Part shown: piece after piece, positions 45,727 through 54,900 of the stretch
How the letters are laid out: each line of letters starts with the position of its first letter
Numbering within the stretch: the stretch's first letter is position 1
DNA from: Arachis hypogaea
Lineage: Eukaryota > Streptophyta > Magnoliopsida > Fabales > Fabaceae
Length of the DNA: 64,000 bases
NCBI RefSeq assembly: GCF_003086295.3
Contig: NC_092052.1
Location: 76,512,687 to 76,576,686, forward strand
Direction: 5' to 3'
Made by a program: the position numbers and the translations under genes
Notes under the pieces: generated by a model
The model's input: the letters and a program-made list of their open reading frames with translations, nothing else
What the model was told of the DNA's origin: nothing
Databases searched by the model: none

Positions 45727-46602
45727 GTGGATATGATAGACAGTTTGGTGGAAGAAATATTGGAAGAAAATTTTCAAGAGCAAGAAGGAAATCAAGGGGC
45801 AACAGAGGAACAAGTGACTGAGATCACTACTGAGCCAGATGTAAGACAAGACAAGAAGGAAGATGTACGAAAACAAGAACTGAAACCTTTACCAACCCAT
45901 CTCAAATATGCATTCCTTGGCACATCGGAAAGCTTCCCAGTGATCATAAATTCATCCCTGACAAAGAAGCAAGAGGGAGAACTTCTTGATGTACTCAAAG
46001 CCCACAAAGATGCTTTGGGATGGACCATTGATGACCTGAAAGGTATCAGCCCTGCAGTATGTATGCATAAAATCCTCTTGGAAGACAATTCCAAACCAGT
46101 GGTTCAACCTCAAAGGAGACTAAATCCCACAATGAAGAAAGTTGTCCAAAAGGAAGTAATGAAGTTGTGGAATGCAGGGATAATCTTCCCAATATCTGAC
46201 AGCCCATGGGTGAGCCCGGTTCAAGTTGTACCAAAAAAAGGAGGAATGACGGTCATCACTAATGAGAAGAATGAGTTGATTCCTACTAGAACAGTGACTG
46301 GATGGAGGATGTGCATAGACTATAGAAGGTTGAATGATGCGACCAGAAAGGATCACTTCCCTCTCCCGTTCATTGATCAAATGCTGGAAAGGTTGGCCGG
46401 CCATGCGTATTATTGCTTTTTGGATGGATATTCTGGGTATAATCAAATCGTGGTGGACCCAAGGATCAAGAGAAGACTGCCTTTACATGTCCATTTGGAG
46501 TCTTTGCATACCGAAGGATGCCCTTTGGGCTTTGCAACGCCCCTGCCACATTTCAAAGGTGTATGCTATCCATCTTCTCTGATATGGTCGAAAAGTTTTT
46601 AG
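45727..46602 (+). pseudogene. pol: Reverse transcriptase N-terminal part of element B
   Basis: Open for 291 codons with no real start, since it continues the polyprotein after protease. Residues 1-55 are an acidic linker. LKYAFLG (59-65), the fingers region, WRMCIDYRRLN (193-203), HFPLPFIDQML (210-220) and FLDGYSGYNQI (231-241, with catalytic Asp233) follow in the usual order for a Ty3/gypsy reverse transcriptase. A single-base deletion at about 46461, after IVVDP, shifts the frame. The remaining 45 or so residues are nonsense. The true continuation is in the frame of 46518-46904. Confidence 0.88.
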
Positions 46603-46904
46603 AGGTCTTCATGGATGACTTCTCTGTTTTTGGTGATAATTTCAATGCTTGCCTAAACCATTTAACCCTTGTCTTGAAACGGTGCCAAGAAACTAATTTG
46701 GTTTTAAACTGGGAGAAATGCCATTTCATGGTACCCGAAGGGATTGTTCTTGGCCATAAAGTTTCAAGAAAAGGGATAGAGGTTGATAAGGCAAAGGTTG
46801 AGATCATAGAAAAACTCCCTCCACCAATTAATGTGAAATCTGTTAGAAGTTTCTTGGGGCATGCCGGATTTTACAGAAGGTTTATCAAGGACTTTCAAAA
46901 ATAG
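46464..46904 (+). pseudogene. pol: Reverse transcriptase C-terminal part of element B
   Basis: It continues reverse transcriptase in a new frame. The first ATG of the open stretch is at 46518 (MPFGLCNAPATFQ), but homology starts at about 46464. The catalytic FMDDF is at residues 31-35 counted from that Met. It is followed by LGHKVSRKGIEVDKAKV and the connection segment [20 protein letters not shown] single-base deletion in the T/C/A run at about 46893-46901 brings a stop at 46904; the next frame takes over at once. Confidence 0.88.
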
Positions 46905-48658
46905 CCAAACCTTTGAGTAATCTGTTAATGCTTGATAACCCTTTTATTTTTGATGAAAACTGCCAGCATGCCTTTGAAACTTTAAAAAATAGACTCACAA
47001 CAGCACCAATCATCACACCTCCAGATTGGGAATTACCTTTTGAACTCATGTGTGATGCAAGTGACATTGCAATTGGTGCTGTACTTGGGCAAAAGAAGGG
47101 AAATTTGCATCATGTCATATATTATGCAAGTAAAGTGTTGAATGAGGCCCAAAGAAATTACACCACAACAGAAAAAGAGTTGCTAGCTGTAGTCTATGCA
47201 TTTGATAAGTTTAGATCATATCTGATAGGATCCAAAGTTGTGGTTTACAATGATCATGCTGCACTTAAGTATTTGATGTCAAAGCAGGATGCTAAACCAA
47301 GACTCATCAGGTGGATACTGCTCCTACAAGAATTTGACATTGAGATAAGAGATAGGAAGGGCACTGAAAATCAGGTCGCTGATCATCTGTCAAGGCTACC
47401 ACATGAAACAAGTCAAAAAGCATCCCAGCCCATAAATGAAAGCTTCCCAGATGAGCACCTTCTGCAGATCCAGCAAGCACCTTGGTTTGCTGACATAGCA
47501 AATTACAAAGTGGGAAGGAAGATACCGCAAGAGTTCTCTAAGCAACAAGTAAAGAAGTTGATCAACGAAGCAAGGAAATTTTCATGGGATGAACCCTTCT
47601 TATTCAAGAGATGCTCTGATGGAGTGATCAGAAGGTGTATTCCTGAAAGTGAAGTGAGGGACATCTTGTGGCATTGTCATGGTTCAGCTTATGGTGGACA
47701 CTTTGGCCCAGAAAAAACAGCCGCAAAAATACTGCAGAGTGGCTTCTATTGGCCAACTATCTTCAAGGATGCCAGAGAATATGTACACCAATGTAATGAA
47801 TGCCAGAAAGCAGGAGGATTAACAAAAAGGAATGAGATGCCTCAAAACTTTATCTTAGAATTAGAATTGTTCGATCTATGGGGAATTGATTTCATGGGGC
47901 CTTTTCCTCCTTCCTATTCTTTTAGATACATCTTGGTAGCAGTGGAGTATGTCTCAAAGTGGGTGGAAGCCATAGCCACAACCACCTGTGATGCACAGAT
48001 TGTCCTCCAATTCCTTAAAAAGCACATCTTCACTAGGTATGGAGTGCCCAAGGGTCTTGTTAGTGATGGTGGTAGTCACTTTTACAACAAACAGATGGAG
48101 AAACTCCTCCACAAATATGGAGTAATTCACAAAGTAGCCACACCTTACCATCCTCAGACTAACGGCCAAGCTGAACTTGCAAATAGGGAATTAAAGAAGA
48201 TCCTAGAGAAAACAGTGGGAATCACAAGAAAAGATTGGGCTAGAAAGCTAGAAGATGCATTGTGGGCGTATAGGACAGCTTTTAAAACTCCTATTGGCAA
48301 GTCACCTTTTCAGCTATTGTATGGGAAATCCTGCCACCTCCCTGTAGAGCTTGAACACAGAGCTTTTTGGGCCACTAAACTCCTCAACCTTGATCCCCGA
48401 GCTGCAGGAGAAAAAAGGTTGTTACAACTAAATGAGTTGGATGAATTTAGAATAGAAGCTTATGAAAATGCTAAGATATACAAGGAGAGAGCTAAGAAGT
48501 GGCATGACAAGAAGATCACAAAGAAGGAATTCAAGCCAGGACAGCAAGTGCTCCTGTATAATTCGAAGCTTAAAATTTTCCCTGGCAAACTGAAGTCTAA
48601 GTGGACTGGCCCATACTTGGTGACAAAGGTTTTCCCTATGGGAATATTGAACTGCTAG
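46905..48658 (+). pseudogene. pol: RNase H and integrase of element B
   Basis: 581 codons are open from Met 46913, and homology starts slightly upstream. RNase H occupies about residues 40-165, with acidic residues at Asp48 (CDAS), Glu89 ([10 protein letters not shown]), Asp114 ([10 protein letters not shown]) and Asp157 (VADHLSRL). Integrase follows: an HHCC zinc-binding segment (His256, His263, Cys294, Cys297), then a core with Asp326, Asp385 and Glu421, where the last two are separated by 35 residues (DD35E). A GPY/F-type motif (WTGPYLV, 564-570) lies near the end and there is no chromodomain. The enzymes would degrade template RNA and insert the cDNA. All catalytic positions are intact. 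The frame breaks by one base at about 48640, adding a short wrong tail (GILNC). Confidence 0.92.
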
Positions 48659-48774
48659 ATGAGGCAACAAAGAATCAATTCACAACAAATGGTCATAGAG
48701 CAAAGCTGTATTTGGGAGGACAATGGGATAAGGAAAAGAGGTTCAACACTTACATCCCTCTTAAAAAGAATTGA
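48643..48774 (+). pseudogene. pol: C-terminal tail of element B pol in shifted frame
   Basis: 43 codons and a stop (NGHRAKLYLGGQWDK is its centre) continue the integrase C-terminus one frame away from the main ORF. This is the probable end of the polyprotein. The conserved CTTGTTGGGAGG hairpin begins about 30 bp later. Confidence 0.7.
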
Positions 48775-48808
48775 AAGATGTCAAGCTAGTGACAATAAAA
48801 GAGCGCTT

Positions 48809-48826
48809 GTTGGGAGGCAACCCAAC
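48809..48826 (+). other. Conserved GTTGGG/CCCAAC hairpin, element B
   Basis: The same 6-bp stem and 6-nt AGGCAA loop as in element A (25563-25580), about 35 bp after the pol stop. Its retention in an element without pol argues for a role in the RNA rather than in coding. Confidence 0.6.
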
Positions 48827-50046
48827 CTGAGGTAGTTTTCTTTTCATAACTTTTTCAATAAGAGTGTTGGATAACTGCTATGTATTTCAAGAAGCTAAGT
48901 TTGGTGTTGCACACCAAAAACAATCGAAGGGAGAATGTAAGATGCTAAGTTTGGTGTTCCACCAAAACTTCATTCTAACTTCCTGCACATCGCTAGTTCC
49001 AAGCAATCAAACAGATTATTCAAACAACTTAACTGTTTTTGTTTAGTCTCATTTTCATAACCTTTAGCAAGGACACAAAAGTTTGCCCAGAATTAACCTG
49101 TTGAATCAGAAGAAGTAGCAGGAAATTAAGTCTGGGAGTTAACCAACAATTGAAGATACTATGCATCAAGACTCAAAAATGGGCACAGCAGAAAGAAGAA
49201 CAAAAGAAATGCAAACCAATAGGTTGTATCTATACTTAACTTTTGCTGTTGAGAAATACTTTTGATTGATGTCTTGTTAAAGTGTTCATTTAGTTCAAAC
49301 AGATTCAAATTTCTTTTAAAATAAGTAGGCTAGTTTATGTGTGTGCTTGTGTGTTTACTTTCACTTGACAAGAAGCATGTGTTGTCCCCTGCATCTTTAA
49401 GTTCAATAAAGAGTGGCCTACTGTCTATGAATCTCAATTAAATAAAAAAAATTCCTTGGTTAGAAAGAAAAACAAAAAGAAGGAAAGAAAAGAGATAGCC
49501 AAAAAGTGGCAGAACAAAAGGAAACAAAAAGAAACAAAGCTGGACACCAATAGCTTGAACTTTAAAATATATGCCTGTGGTGTCTTTGTACTAGGATCTG
49601 CTTGGATTAGTAAGCTCTTAGGAGTGCATCAACACTCGGTGACTTGGGTTAACTAATCCGGGATCATCAGCTGAAAGTCCACTATCAAGAGCAACCTAAC
49701 TACAAGGCATTTAATAACCCAAAGAGGTGCTGGGCATCAATGTTTTAAGAAGGAATGTGAGCCAAGTGTCTATGGTGAATAATGTGTCAAGTATAAAGAA
49801 AAGAAAATGAACTTGCTACACATGACACTCAAATAAAGCTTATAAACAAAGTAATAGCCAAGGATAAAAGAATAATGAGAGGTCATAGCAGTATGTTACT
49901 TGAAGCTTGAAGGAGACTTTCTAGGCCTAGGAGTCAGTAAGAAGTAAGTATTTACATATCCACACAAAATCCCATGAACTATCAATAATACTCTGCTAGC
50001 ATGAACATCCTCTTCCATTTCATTCTTTCTTCTCAATAAATCTTTT

Positions 50047-50083
50047 CTTGCTTGGGGACAAGCAAGCTTTAAGTTTGGTGTTG
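50047..50083 (+). other. Hairpin and plus-strand priming region next to 3' LTR, element B
   Basis: A perfect 8-bp stem with a GGGA loop, four bases (CTTT), then AAGTTTGGTGTTG directly against the LTR. No purine run touches the LTR, so the plus-strand primer is either the interrupted GGGGACAAGCAAG or an atypical sequence. Confidence 0.6.
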
Positions 50084-50480
50084 TGATGACAAGTCATCTT
50101 AGCCTATTTTAACTAGTCTTTTTCTTTTGTTTTCATTAGAATTATGCACTTTCTTGAGCTACAAGCAAGCCAATTAGGTAGATTTTCATGTTTCCTTTGA
50201 TTTAATCAACCATGTATGAATTCATGCTATTTCATGAGGTTTTATACTATAATTGTCACATATTATGAAAGAATGAATATCTCATGATTTCAAGCATAGC
50301 TTTGATGTGTTTGGTTGATTAATGATAGGTGAAGAAAGCTTGGAGAAAGGTTGAAGCAAGAAGGAATATCTAGGAGTAAAGAGAAGACAATGGAATAAGT
50401 GAAATTGAACCCGGAAGCAAAAAGCTGGACTTAAAGTTAGCATCAAACTTTTGCACAAACTTTTGGTTGAAAAGTTAGCC

Positions 50481-50868
50481 CCAACGTTAGCCCCCTAACT
50501 TTGAGGCTAACGTTGGCATGAAGAAAACCTCCCTGGGCACCAAAAGTTTGCGCCAACGTTAGCCCCCTAACTTTGAGGCTAACGTTGGCATGAAGAAAAC
50601 CTCCCTGGGCACCAAAAGTTTGCGCCAATGTTAGCCCCTAACTTGGTGGCTAACGTTGGCACATGAAAATCACAAGGGGAGGAGCAAAAGTTTGCGCCAA
50701 CGTTAGCCCCCTAACTTGGTGGCTAACGTTGGCGCCACAAGTGCACAAGGTAAGGCCAACGTTAGGGCCAAAGTTAGACCCCTAACTTTGGCACCAACGT
50801 TGGTATCAGCAGATTATGGTAGCTGATATGAAAAGTTGGAGCAAAAGTTAGACCCCTAACTTTTGCTC
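50481..50868 (+). repeat. Six-hairpin array in U3 of LTR B
   Basis: Dyads at 50481-50516, 50552-50589, 50624-50660, 50694-50735, 50756-50803 and 50839-50868. Arms of the first four are variants of GCCAACGTTAGCC with GGCTAACGTTGGC; the one at 50694 has perfect 15-bp arms. The fifth uses GCCAAAGTTAG/CTAACTTTGGC inside outer CCAACGTT/AACGTTGG. The sixth uses GAGCAAAAGTTAG/CTAACTTTTGCTC. Start-to-start spacing is 71, 72, 70, 62 and 83 bp. The first two spacers are the same 35-bp sequence. Confidence 0.88.
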
Positions 50869-51027
50869 AAACTTTTGGTCCAACTTTTGCAAAACTCAAA
50901 CCCGGTTCAATTGGTTCGTTTTGGTTCCTCTTCAAACTCCAAGAGCAATCAACCAAGGCCTCTTTCAACCCAATTCCACCAAGAGCAAAGGCCCAACTCA
51001 AGGCTTGAAGATCATTGGAAGAAAGTG

Positions 51028-51035
51028 TATAAATA
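51028..51035 (+). promoter_or_regulatory. TATA box of LTR B (3' copy)
   Basis: TATAAATA, identical in context to the 5' copy at 42816. From this LTR, transcription would run into satellite array III. Confidence 0.6.
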
Positions 51036-51901
51036 GGATAGAATTCAAGTTCTTCGGAGAGCTTTCTTTTGGAATTTTCATAATAGTTTTCGGAGAGCTT
51101 TTGATATTGAGTGATCTTTAATTTCTTTGTCTTGGGGAAGGAGAATACACTTCTCTTCCTCTCAGTTTTATTGCTTTCAATTTCAATTACAATTGTCTTG
51201 GATTTTTGGGTTGGAGAATTGAAGAAATTCTGTTTCAATCTCAACCTTGGATCTGACTGCTTTATTTACTGCTTGATTGAATTTCAATTTCTGTTAATTG
51301 CTCTTCATCCACTCTCTTTGAATTTCAATTTCAATTTCTTGTTGGATCTAGGAAGGCATTGAGATCTAGACTTGGTTTTCTAGTCTCTGGGTCCTGAGAT
51401 CTAATTTCCCAATTTTACATTTTCTGTTTACTATTTTCATGTTCATTTACTTTTCTGCTTCAAGATCCAATCTAACCCAAACCTTCTTCTACTTCTCTGC
51501 TTGATGCAATTTACTTTTCCTTGTTTAAATTCTGCAAATCCAATCCCCAATTCCCTTTACAATTCCAGTCATTTACATTTCTTGCACTTTAAGATTCCGC
51601 AATTTACATTTCTTGCATTCTAAGTTTCTGCTATTTAATTTCTTGTTCTTTAAGATTCAGTACTTTAATTCCCTGTTCTCTTTACTTCCATGCAATTTAA
51701 TTTCTGCAAAGCACAAAACACTCAACCAAATCTTGATTCGCTTGACTAAATTAACCACTAAGCTAAAATTGCTCAATCCTTCAATCCTTGTGGGATCGAC
51801 CTCACTCCCGTGAGTTTTTATTACTTGATACGACCCGGTACACTTGCCGGTTAGATTTGTGTGTTTTGGGAGAAATTTATTTTTCACCAAAATACTCATC
51901 A

Positions 51902-54900
51902 ACGGGTCAGCACGTCGTAAAAAAATCGGAAAAGAAAACCGGAGGAGCCTGCCGCAGATTAGGCCATTACGGCTCGCCTTTAGGTGTCCTCCTCAGGATA
52001 GCGTCATTTAAAGAATTAGGGTCAGCACGTGGTGAAAAAAGAACCGGAAAAAAAAATCGGAGGAGCTTGCCGAAGATGAGCCCATTACGGCTCGCCTTTA
52101 GGTGTCCTCCTCGGGATAGTGTCATTTAAAGAACGAGGGCAGCACGACGTAAAAAAAACAAAAAAAAACCAGAGGAGCCTGCTGAAGATAAGGCCATTAC
52201 GGCTCGCCTTTAGGCGTCCTCCTCGGGATAGCATCATTTAAAGAACGAGGGTTAGCATGTCGTTAAAAAAATCGAAAAAAAATCGGAGGAGCCTGCCGAA
52301 GATGTGGCCATTACGGCTCGCCTTTAGGTGTCCTCGGGATAGCGTCATTTAAAGAACGAGGGTCAGCACGACGTAAAAAAAATGGAAAAAAACCGGAGGA
52401 GCCTGCCGAAGATGAGGCCATTACGGCTCGCCTTTAGGTGTCCTCCCCGGGATAGCGTCATTTAAAGAACGAGGGTCAGCACGATGTAAAAAAAACCGAA
52501 AAAAAAATGGAGGAGCCTGCCGAAGATGAGGCCATTACGGCTCGGCTTTAGGTGTCCTCCTCGAGATAGTGTCATTTAAAAAACTACGGGCAGCACGACG
52601 TAAAAAAAACCGGAAAACAAACCGGAGGAGCCTGCTGAAGATAAGGCCATTACGGCTCACCTTTAGGTGTCCTCCTCGGGATAGCGTCATTTAAAGAACG
52701 AGGGTCAGCACGTCGTAAAAAAATCGGAAAAGAAAACCGGAGGAGCCTGCCGCAGATGAGGCCATTACGGCTCGCCTTTAGGTGTCCTCCTTGGGATAGC
52801 GTCATTTAAAGAACGAGGGTCAACATGATGTAAAAAAAAAAGGAAAAAAAACCGGTGGAACCTTCCGAAAATGAGGCCATTACGGCTCGCCTTAAGGTGT
52901 CCTCCTCAGGATAGCGTCATTTAAAGAATTAGGGTCAGCACGTAGTGGAAAAAAAATTCGGAAAAAAATCGGAGAAGCCTACCGAAGATGAGGCCATTAC
53001 GGCTCGCCTTTAGGTGTCCTCCTCGGGATAGTGTCATTTAAAGAACGAGGGGCAGCACGACGTAAAAAAATGAAAAAAAAAACGGAGGAGCCTGCTGAAG
53101 ATGAGGCCATTACGACTCGCCTTTAGGTGTCCTCCTCGGGATAGTGTCAATTAAAGGACGAGGGTCAGCACAATGTAAAAAAAACCAACATAAAAAAACC
53201 AGAGGAGCCTGCCGGCGATGAGGCCATTACGGCTCGCCTTTAGGTGTCCTCCTCAGGATAGCGTCATTTAAAGAATTAGGGTCAGCACATAGTGAAAAAA
53301 AAACCGGAAGAAAATTCGGAGGAGCCTGCCGAAAATGAGGCCATTACGGCTCGCTTTAGGTGTCCTCCTCGTGATAGTGTCATTTAAAGAACGAGGGGCA
53401 GCAAGACGTAAAAAAACGAAAAAAAAAACCAGACGAGCTTGCTGAAGATGAGGCCATTACGGCTCTCCTTTAGGCGTCCTCCTCGGGATAGCATCATTTA
53501 AAGAACGAGGGTCAGCACGTCATAAAAAAAATCGAAAAAAAAACCGGATGAACCTGCTGAATATGTGGCCATTACGGCTCGCCTTTAGGTGTCTCCTCAG
53601 GATAGCGTCATTTAAAGAACGAGGGTCAGCACGTCGTAAAAAAATCGAAAAAAACCGGAGGAGCCTGCCGAAGATGTGGCCATTACGGCTCGCCTTTAGG
53701 TGTTCTCGGGATAGCGTCATTTAAAGAATGAGGGTCAGCACGACGTAAAAAAACCAGAAAAAATCGGAGGATCCTGCCGAAGATGAGGCCATTACGGCTC
53801 GCCTTTAGGTGTTCTCTTCGGGATAGTGTCAATTAAAGGACGATGGTCAGCACGACGTAAAAAAAACCAGAAAACAAACCGGAGGAGCCTGCTGAGGATG
53901 AGGCCATTACGGCTCACCTTTAGGTGTCCTCCTCGGGATAGCGTCATTTAAAGAGCGAGGGTCAGCACGTCGTAAAAAAAATCGGAAAAGAAAACTGGAG
54001 GAGCCTGCCGCAGATGAGGCCATTACGGCTCGCCTTTAGGTGTTCTCCTCAGGATAACGTCATTTAAAGAATTAGGGTCTGCACGTAGTGAAAAAAAAAA
54101 CCGGAAAAAAATTCGGAGGAGCCTGCCAAAAATGAGGCCATTACGGCTCGCCTTTAGGTGTCCTCCTCTGGATAGTGTCATTTAAAAAACGAGGGGCAGC
54201 ACGACATAAAAAAAACAAAAAAAAAAATGGAGGAGCTTCCTGAAGATGAGGCCATTACGGCTCTCCTTTAGGCGTGCTCCTCGGGATAGCGTCATTTAAA
54301 GAACGAGGGTCAGCACGTCGTAAAAAAAATCGAAAAAAAAAACCGGAGGAGCCTGCCGAGAATGTGGCCATTATGGCTCGCCTTTAGGCGTCCTCCTCGG
54401 GATAACGTCATTTAAAGAACGAGGGTCAGCACGTCGTAAAAAAATCGGAAAAAAAACCGGAGGAGCCTGCCGAAGATGTGGCCATTACGACTCGCCTTTA
54501 GGTGTTCTCGGGATAGCGTCATTTAAAGAACGAGGGTCAGCACGACGTAAAAAAAAAACGAAGAAAAAACCGGAGGAGCCTGCCGAAGATGAGGCCATTA
54601 CGGCTCCCCCTTATGTGTCCTCCTTGTGATAGCGTCATTTAAAGAACGAGGGTCAGCACGACGTAAAAAAAATGAAAAAAAAAACCGGAGGAGCCTGCCG
54701 AAGTTGAGGCCGTTACGGGTCGCCTTTAGGTGTCCTCCTCGGGATAATGTCATTTAAAGAACGAGGTTCAGCATGATGTAAAAAAAAATGAGAAAAAAAA
54801 ATCGGAGGAGCCTGCTGAACTTGAGGCCATTACGGCTAACCTTTAGGTGTCCTCCTCGGGATAGCGTCATTTAAAGAGCGAGGGTCAGCACGTAGTAGAA

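Larger units (their letters stand above)
48775..50083 (+). other. Non-coding 3' internal region of element B
   Basis: No env-like ORF; the longest open stretch (49456-49656) is Lys-rich and unlike any known family. It shares blocks with the 3' region of element A in the same order. These are the GTTGGG/CCCAAC hairpin (48809-48826), AAGTTTGGTGTT hairpins at 48897-48918 and 48947-48966, a block with TTGGGTTAACTAATCC near 49650, AAAGAGGTGCTGGGCATCAA near 49720, a perfect CTTGCTTG/CAAGCAAG hairpin (50047-50066) and AAGTTTGGTGTTG (50071-50083) abutting the LTR. Confidence 0.8.
42526..51901 (+). mobile_element. Athila-type Ty3/gypsy LTR retrotransposon B (5' truncated)
   Basis: In order: a partial 5' LTR (42526-43687), tRNA-Asp-type primer site, gag, a 1000-N gap, protease, reverse transcriptase, RNase H, integrase, a 1.3-kb non-coding 3' region and a complete 3' LTR (50084-51901). 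There is one RNase H domain, no chromodomain and no env-like ORF after pol. Together with gag features and the primer site, this fits the Athila lineage better than the Tat/Ogre or chromovirus lineages. The reading frame is broken at several single-base sites, so this copy as assembled is not autonomous. Confidence 0.93.
50084..51901 (+). mobile_element. Complete 3' LTR of element B (1818 bp)
   Basis: It starts TGATG and ends CATCA, both matching the LTR A ends. It contains a six-hairpin array (50481-50868), a TATA box (51028-51035) and a U5 motif (51786-51850). Apart from the ends, U5 motif and general layout, it does not align readily with LTR A, so it is a separate family. The satellite resumes at the next base with ACGGG. 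Because the 5' end is lost, no target-site duplication can be verified. Confidence 0.93.

Noticed and set aside
49456..49656. 66-codon Lys-rich ORF as a possible env-like gene of element B
   Set aside because: Too short, with no signal peptide or membrane segment pattern, and it lies in a 3' region colinear with the non-coding region of element A.
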